Part shown: piece after piece, positions 6,618 to 10,234 of the stretch
Numbering within the stretch: position 1 is the first letter of the stretch
Layout of the letters: every line of letters starts with the position of its first letter
Assembly (NCBI GenBank): GCA_937980625.1
Contig: CALJPJ010000148.1
Coordinates: 1-10,234 of the forward strand
Length of the DNA: 10,234 nt
Direction: 5' to 3'
Source of the DNA: an uncultured Bdellovibrionales bacterium
GTDB lineage: Bacteria > Bdellovibrionota > Bdellovibrionia > Bdellovibrionales > UBA1609
Translations under genes and position numbers: made by a program
The notes under the pieces: model-generated
The model's input: the letters and a program-made list of their open reading frames with translations, nothing else
What the model was told of the DNA's origin: nothing
The model's database searches: none

Positions 6618-6673
6618 GGGGCTAGGTGTATTTTATCTATTCTTAAATTAAGGGATTCTTAGGCCTGATAAAG

Positions 6674-7627
6674 CTAGCCTGAAAAAGAAATAAACAAACC
6701 AGAAGTTAATATCCCAATTAAAGTACTAACTCCTAAAAATAATATCGAGCCAGCATAAGGGTTTGGACCCGGCAAAAGTCGTTGCATAATTGAAAATTGA
6801 GTTAAATGCTCACCGTCTAAAATTTTATCCATTAAGGCAAAGCGATGCGGGTATTGTTTACGATATTGGTTATTTAATACTTTATTTGGCTCCAGGTATG
6901 CGACTAGAGTTTCTGCAAAATCTTCCTTTCTATTAGTTGTGGCATAACGACTAATTACTTTGTTATCTTTCTTCATAGCCTTCCTCCACCTAAAATAAAA
7001 TAATTTAGTGTGATAGTGTGTGACATGCCCAAACTCATGGGTCAAGGTTTCAATAGATGGTTGGTTTATACTTAGCTTTATTTTTCTTGGAGAAAAAGTA
7101 TTTACTTCACCTAAAGTACCAACACTAAGGTAGTTAAAATTTATTTTTTTAAGGTTAGTTATTGCCTTTAAAGGTAAAAACTCAATACCTGTATTTAATA
7201 CAAGCTCTTTAGTTAATTTCTCATCAACAATAACAAAGCCACCTTTAGTCACCTTGATATGATGAACTTTTTCATTTGGTAACAAAATGTCTAAACCTAC
7301 AACTTCATTATTTGAGTCTATTTTGAAATTAATTCGTTGTCTTGTCACCCTTTCTATGGGGAAGTTATTTTCGGGAGTCTTATTTGCCCATCTTACAACA
7401 GCATTTTCGACACCAATAGATGGTCTCTGGATATCTTTACCGTAACTGTCTTTCATAGGGAATGGCACTACATAAACGGACTCTTTATTTTCAGCAGCTA
7501 CAGAGCATTTTTCACTAGACAAGCCTGCTATCTTTCTACAACTTAAGTCTTTTAAAGTTGAAGCACAGCTAATGTTAAAGACAATAAAAGCATACAGTAT
7601 TAAACTACATTTTTTTTGTTTAATCAT
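6674..7627 (-). CDS. Predicted membrane-anchored zinc metallopeptidase, 317 aa
   Basis: Probable zincin-type protease exported to the envelope. The N-terminus is a signal peptide (MIKQKKCSLILYAFIVFNIS) ending before Cys21; the lipobox-like site FNIS-C has an unusual Asn at -3, so lipoprotein status is possible, not certain. The active site is HEFGH (197-201): two His zinc ligands and the catalytic Glu198. It is followed by ISRYATTNRKEDFAETLVAY (225-244), where Glu235 or Glu239 would be the third ligand, a pairing familiar from uncharacterised secreted zincins. The last 25 residues (from about 293) are hydrophobic and Gly-rich, perhaps a C-terminal membrane segment. ATG at 7627 is chosen since it opens the signal peptide; a TTG at 7675 would precede the promoter. 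There is no Shine-Dalgarno. The substrate is unknown; cell-wall or prey-protein cleavage is speculation. It interrupts the flagellar genes. Confidence 0.78.
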   Translation of the reverse strand: MIKQKKCSLILYAFIVFNISCASTLKDLSCRKIAGLSSEKCSVAAENKESVYVVPFPMKDSYGKDIQRPSIGVENAVVRWANKTPENNFPIERVTRQRINFKIDSNNEVVGLDILLPNEKVHHIKVTKGGFVIVDEKLTKELVLNTGIEFLPLKAITNLKKINFNYLSVGTLGEVNTFSPRKIKLSINQPSIETLTHEFGHVTHYHTKLFYFRWRKAMKKDNKVISRYATTNRKEDFAETLVAYLEPNKVLNNQYRKQYPHRFALMDKILDGEHLTQFSIMQRLLPGPNPYAGSILFLGVSTLIGILTSGLFISFSG

Positions 7628-7637
7628 ATTAAAAAGT

Positions 7638-7665
7638 TTATCGACATAACTAAATATGATCTTTA
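7638..7665 (-). promoter_or_regulatory. Sigma-28 (FliA)-like promoter of the metallopeptidase gene
   Basis: Minus strand: TAAAGATC (7665-7658), 12-base spacer, GTCGATAA (7645-7638). It matches 5 of 8 positions in the -35 box and 7 of 8 in the -10 box, with the same 12-base spacer as the FlaG-like promoter. The -10 box ends 10 bases before the ATG, implying a leader of only a few bases, in line with the lack of a ribosome site. A chance match is possible in AT-rich DNA, but the placement directly ahead of the gene supports it. Confidence 0.48.
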
Positions 7666-7777
7666 ATGCTAACAATATCTGTGTTATTTTCTAATCAAGC
7701 TTATCAATAGTAACACCGGCTAAAATCTAACTTAAAATGAGTAAAAATTTTTAAATTATAATCTCAAGGAGATAAAA

Positions 7778-8257
7778 ATGATTAAATATTATGTTTGCAA
7801 CACATTTAAGTTAATAAATTTAAGGGCTAATTTTTTCATACTCATTTTATTAACATTTTCAATCTCTAGTTTAAATGCTAAAGTAAAACTAACAAAAGTG
7901 TACTCAGCAGAACAAATCTTTAAAATGAATTCTGATGAAGAAAAAATTAAGGCTATAAACAGCAATAACTCATTTTTAGGACAGCAAATAGTATTTTTTG
8001 ATAACGAATTTAAAAGAATTGAAAAAGGGATAAAGTCACACAAGACTAATCAGCAATTCTATTATTTTAAAGCACAATATGATTCGCTATTTGCCTTACA
8101 CAGATCAGAAGTAAAAAATGGCTTTAAATTAGTTAGTGACTCTAGATATATTTTATTAAAAATTAGTAAAAAAAATAAAAACCGTAATCAAGTCTTAAAA
8201 AAAATGGAATTAATTGAAAACGTTTTAAATATTCACAAGAAAATACTAGATAAGTAA
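7778..8257 (+). CDS. Small secreted protein of unknown function, 159 aa
   Basis: Not recognised. The N-terminus is a signal peptide: a basic n-region, a hydrophobic core at about residues 19-32 (FFILILLTFSIS), and a likely cleavage after Ala34 (SLNA-KV). The mature part, about 125 residues, is basic (many Lys), has no Cys, and looks helical with charged repeats, ending in KKMELIENVLNIHKKILDK. A periplasmic or outer-surface location is expected. ATG at 7778 has AAGGAG 6 bases upstream (7766-7771), one of the best ribosome sites in the window. It is the only complete plus-strand gene, divergent from the metallopeptidase across 150 bases. A TATAAT at 7757-7762 is too close to the ribosome site to be its -10 box. 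A functional link to the protease (for instance a cognate inhibitor) is possible but unsupported. Confidence 0.72.
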   Translation: MIKYYVCNTFKLINLRANFFILILLTFSISSLNAKVKLTKVYSAEQIFKMNSDEEKIKAINSNNSFLGQQIVFFDNEFKRIEKGIKSHKTNQQFYYFKAQYDSLFALHRSEVKNGFKLVSDSRYILLKISKKNKNRNQVLKKMELIENVLNIHKKILDK

Positions 8258-8657
8258 TTTTTTTAAAATTTTAAATAAGACTTATTTTTGAAAATAAGTT
8301 ACAATCAAATCTGATAGCTTGAATTAAAATAATGGTCAACACTCCCCTTTGTCGTCCTGAGCGCAGCGAAGGGCCGACCAGGGAAATAACACCCAAAGTT
8401 GGAACTACATTTTTTTGAATACTTACAAAGCAAAAGATAAATCATGATATTTAATTTCATAGCCTGGTACATTATGGAATAAAAAATGACTATGTTTATA
8501 TTTTTCAAATTATAAAAGAAAGACTTTGTACACAGATATAACTTCGAATTTAAAAACGTCAGGTCTGATCGTGACTCATTTTTACAGTCGTCTGATTGAA
8601 TCTAGATCTTTATAGTTTAATTCTATTTTTTAAACTTTAACACTAGGTCTCTAATAT
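8258..8657. other. Intergenic stretch without a gene
   Basis: About 400 bases between the secreted-protein gene and the flagellin terminator. It begins with an AT-only style palindrome (ACTTATTTT/AAAATAAGT, 8280-8299) lacking a T-run after it, a poor terminator for the plus-strand gene. It contains the GC-rich palindromic repeat at 8345-8383. The rest is AT-rich with no ORF that has a ribosome site. A 67-codon minus frame and a 28-codon plus frame across the repeat are not credible genes. No promoter was identified here. Confidence 0.6.
8345..8383. repeat. GC-rich palindromic repeat (CCTGAGCGCAGCGAAGG type)
   Basis: The core CCTGAGCGCAGCGAAGG (8356-8372) belongs to a widespread family of short dispersed intergenic palindromes (the CTGAGCGnAGCGAAG type) found in many unrelated bacterial genomes. 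Here it sits in a longer imperfect hairpin: CCCT/AGGG (8345-8348, 8380-8383), GTCG/CGAC (8351-8354, 8375-8378), CCT/AGG, then opposed GA/GA mismatches, GC/GC and a GCA loop. It stands out from its AT-rich surroundings. Read as protein it gives the well-known spurious strings RPERSEGP and RPFAALRTTKG. Function is unknown: REP-like element or fossil of a mobile palindrome. Confidence 0.72.
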
Positions 8658-8689
8658 AAAAAACCAGAAGACAATACATTGTCTTCTGG
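8658..8689 (-). terminator. Rho-independent terminator of the flagellin gene
   Basis: The arms 8664-8675 and 8678-8689 (CCAGAAGACAAT / ATTGTCTTCTGG) pair perfectly over 11-12 bp with a tiny loop. On the minus strand the stem is followed at once by six T (8663-8658). It lies 47 bases beyond the flagellin stop. This is a textbook intrinsic terminator and isolates flagellin from the genes below. Confidence 0.92.
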
Positions 8690-8736
8690 CTGGGTTGGGT
8701 TTAAGAGTATAGAGTTACTCATTAACTTTTAAATTA

Positions 8737-9564
8737 TTATCCAATTAATCTTAGAGCTGCAGCACCATTTTGATTGGCTTGCGATAAGATAGATATTCCT
8801 GCTTGTTGTAGGATATTCGCTGAAGCCATTTTTGCTGACTCTTCTGCTATATCTGCATCACTGATTCTAGATTTCGCAGCCGCAAGGTTTACATTTTGAT
8901 TTTCTAAGTTAGACACAGTTCTTTGCAATCGACTTTGAACAGCGCCAAAGTTTGCGCGCATGGATGCTAACTTTTCTAAAGCTGCATCTACACTTTCAAG
9001 AGATTCTTTTGAACCTTCCTTATCTGCAAGTGATATACTATCTGTTCCTAAACCTTCAGTAGTTGCATCTGCGTCTACTTCTACTCTAATTATATTTTCA
9101 TCTGTACCGTATGGACCAACATGAAATTCCATGTCTTCGATTCCACCGTCTAAAATACTTAAATTACCAAATCTGGTTGATTTTGCTATACGATCTGATT
9201 CTTCTAATAGCTGTTGAACTTCAGTATCAATTAATGCTCTTTCTGTATCACTCACATTGTCACTAGCACTTTGGATACCTAGCTCTCTCACTCTAACTAA
9301 AATATTATTAACTTCATTCATTGCACCTTCACCAATTTGAAACATTGACTGCGCATTGAATGCATTATCTTTTGCTTTATTCACACCTGCCATTTGTGCC
9401 CTTATATTTTCCGATATAGCATGTCCGGCAGCATCATCTGCAGACGTTACTATTCGCTTTCCTGATGAAATTGAAGCTTGTGCATGTGATAAGTTTTTTT
9501 GTTGCACTGATAAATTTCTTTGTGCATTTACTGACGCTACATTTGTACTTATTCTTAAACCCAT
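8737..9564 (-). CDS. fliC: Flagellin
   Basis: Main filament subunit, exported through the flagellar type III system with FliS. At 275 aa it has only the D0/D1 core. The N-terminal D0/D1 (1 to about 140) includes MGLRISTNVASVNAQRNLSV, ISSGKRIVTSADDAAGHAIS (His where Leu is usual), NEVNNILVRVRELGIQSASD and the helix ending DRIAKSTRFGNLSILDGG. A short beta segment (about 140-185, EFHVGPYGTDENIIRVEV) replaces the variable D2/D3. The C-terminal D1/D0 is ANFGAVQSRLQRTVSNLENQ, NLAAAKSRISDADIAEESAK, then a tail ending ALRLIG. ATG at 9564 has AAGGAG 6 bases upstream. It has its own sigma-28 promoter, a leader of about 165 nt and a strong terminator, so it is a monocistronic late gene. A further flagellin lies upstream. 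Confidence 0.97.
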   Translation of the reverse strand: MGLRISTNVASVNAQRNLSVQQKNLSHAQASISSGKRIVTSADDAAGHAISENIRAQMAGVNKAKDNAFNAQSMFQIGEGAMNEVNNILVRVRELGIQSASDNVSDTERALIDTEVQQLLEESDRIAKSTRFGNLSILDGGIEDMEFHVGPYGTDENIIRVEVDADATTEGLGTDSISLADKEGSKESLESVDAALEKLASMRANFGAVQSRLQRTVSNLENQNVNLAAAKSRISDADIAEESAKMASANILQQAGISILSQANQNGAAALRLIG

Positions 9565-9728
9565 TACTCTCTCCTTTTTATTTTACGTACCTATAACTAA
9601 GACAAACCCGTACATATACGTTCTGCCATCACGTAAAAAAGTTATTAATTTTTTTGATAATTAGTAGAGTAAATGGTTTCGCCGCGTAACTGTTGAAACG
9701 GTATGCCCTAGTAAATCATCTGCTTTCA
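9565..9728 (-). promoter_or_regulatory. Long 5' leader of flagellin with inverted repeat next to the ribosome site
   Basis: From the predicted sigma-28 start (about 9728) to the ATG is about 165 nt, long for a bacterial leader. It contains a perfect 8-bp inverted repeat, TTTTACGT (9581-9588) and ACGTAAAA (9631-9638), whose inner 42 bases would loop out. The arm nearest the gene ends 4 bases from the ribosome site AAGGAG (9571-9576). A GTTTC/GAAAC pair lies further upstream (about 9676-9699). The stem could modulate translation or mRNA stability. No known riboswitch fold was recognised. Confidence 0.4.
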
Positions 9729-9734
9729 AATAAC

Positions 9735-9761
9735 GTCTCGGCCAAGGTCCAGGAAACTTTA
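9735..9761 (-). promoter_or_regulatory. Sigma-28 (FliA) promoter of flagellin
   Basis: Minus strand: TAAAGTTT (9761-9754), 11-base spacer, GCCGAGAC (9742-9735). The -35 box is the exact consensus, the spacer is the consensus length, and the -10 box matches GCCGATAA at 6 of 8 including the invariant GCCGA. The promoter is overlapped by an inverted repeat CCAAGG (9742-9747) / CCTTGG (9764-9769) that brackets the -35 box. Confidence 0.85.
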
Positions 9762-10114
9762 GGCCTTGGTCTAGGTTTTATTTTATGCGCCGCATCTTGT
9801 ACTTGAAATAATTTACTTATTAGAAATATTTTTTTTTGATTATTTTTTAAAAAAACTTAAATAGAACAATTGTTGTTAACTTAAAATGATACTCTTATCT
9901 TCTAGCCTTACAAAGTATAACTCTTTGTATATAAACTTAACGCCTTCACCGTATCATTATTAGATTTAATTTTAAAACCTGTTAATTATTCAATTCGTTT
10001 TTTTAAAAGGGCCAGCAAAAATTATTCTCATTCTGTGAATTAATAATTTAAATCGAATATTAAGTTTTCTTGAAGCTTAAAAAAACTGGATAAATCATCT
10101 ACTTATTGCAGAAT
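9762..10114. other. Intergenic stretch between the two flagellin genes
   Basis: About 350 AT-rich bases with no credible ORF. The only structures noted are an inverted repeat TACAAAG (9909-9915) / CTTTGTA (9923-9929) with a 7-base centre, and runs of A and T. No second sigma-28 or sigma-54 motif, tRNA or repeat unit was seen. Confidence 0.6.
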
Positions 10115-10148
10115 AAAAAAAAAGCTTCTTGTTTCCAAGAAGCTTTTT
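10115..10148 (-). terminator. Rho-independent terminator of the upstream flagellin
   Basis: GCTTCTTG (10124-10131) and CAAGAAGC (10136-10143) form an 8-bp stem with loop TTTC, extended by A-T pairs to 13 bp. On the minus strand the stem is followed by nine T (10123-10115). It starts 27 bases past the stop of the partial flagellin. The T-run on the plus side makes it potentially bidirectional. Confidence 0.9.
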
Positions 10149-10174
10149 ACCCAACAACCTTTTTTAAATGTTTA

Positions 10175-10234
10175 TTAACCTAGTAAACTTAATACCCTTT
10201 GGGAATTTTGATTCGACATAGCTAACATTGCCGT
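10175..10234 (-). CDS. Second flagellin, C-terminal 19 residues only
   Basis: The frame entering at base 10234 reads TAMLAMSNQNSQRVLSLLG and stops at TAA (10177-10175). This is the flagellin C-terminal D0 helix: the pattern aMLaqaNq....vLsLLg is the standard ending of the family and parallels the end of the complete flagellin here (ILSQANQNGAAALRLIG). The gene begins outside the window, has the same orientation, and ends in its own strong terminator. The two tails differ clearly, so these are diverged paralogues and not a recent duplication. It is too short for full classification, but the helix plus context make flagellin very likely. Confidence 0.82.
   Translation of the reverse strand, partial: TAMLAMSNQNSQRVLSLLG

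Noticed and set aside
7757..7762. Perfect TATAAT ahead of the secreted-protein gene
   Set aside because: It would start transcription inside the AAGGAG ribosome site, and no -35 hexamer lies at the right distance.
8305..8508. 67-codon minus-strand ORF and 28-codon plus-strand ORF across the palindromic repeat
   Set aside because: No ribosome sites, and the translated repeat strings (RPFAALRTTKG, RPERSEGP) are known artefacts of this palindrome.
8627..8640. Second TAAAGTTT (minus strand) downstream of flagellin
   Set aside because: No GCCGATAA-like box 11-12 bases on, and it lies beyond the flagellin terminator with no gene to serve.
9356..9664. Plus-strand ORF of 102 codons over the flagellin start; similar shadows at 2502-2708, 5819-6064, 7337-7546 and 7789-8043
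   Set aside because: Antisense to well-supported genes, with no ribosome site or protein-like pattern.

Overview
The window is AT-rich and carries the filament end of a flagellar gene cluster, almost all of it read from the minus strand. The organism is most likely a low-GC member of the Bdellovibrionota (Bacteriovorax or Halobacteriovorax type). The grounds are the flagellin N-terminus (MGLRISTN), the flaG-like/fliD/fliS order, heavy use of sigma-28-like and sigma-54-like promoter motifs, and cysteine-bearing PAS signalling. This placement is inferred from style, not from a marker gene.

Layout in minus-strand transcription order, from high to low coordinates. (1) 10234-10175 is the last 19 codons of a flagellin that begins outside the window, followed by a strong terminator. 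(2) A 550-base gap holds a very good sigma-28 promoter and a leader of about 165 nt for a second, complete flagellin (9564-8737), which ends at its own terminator. (3) About 400 bases without a gene contain one copy of a GC-rich palindromic repeat. (4) An unrelated divergent pair follows: a small secreted protein on the plus strand (7778-8257) and a predicted membrane-anchored zinc metallopeptidase (7627-6674). (5) The cap and chaperone block is FlaG-like (6582-6211), FliD (6051-4693, TTG start), FliS (4664-4266) and a FliT/FlgN-like coiled-coil protein (4230-3823). (6) A sigma-54 promoter at 3681-3697 starts a tightly overlapping operon: TPR protein, 159-aa unknown, 62-aa unknown, and a GT9-family glycosyltransferase with a C-terminal extension of about 150 aa. 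(7) 795-1 is the N-terminal part of a GAF-like plus PAS sensor protein that runs off the window.

How they may work together: FliS and the FliT-like protein are expected to chaperone flagellin and FliD to the export gate, FliD caps the filament, and the FlaG-like protein probably affects filament length. The sigma-54 operon combines a TPR protein and a glycosyltransferase beside the filament genes. That is a reasonable candidate for a flagellin- or filament-modifying module, by analogy with TPR-containing flagellin glycosyltransferases, but no substrate can be read from sequence. The sigma-28-like motifs in front of flagellin, the FlaG-like gene and the metallopeptidase suggest that the protease may share the late-flagellar (in predatory relatives, attack-phase) programme.

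I found no CRISPR array, tRNA, rRNA, insertion sequence or phage gene. The least explained parts are the three small proteins and the GT9 extension of the sigma-54 operon, the apparently leaderless sigma-28 genes, and the metallopeptidase.
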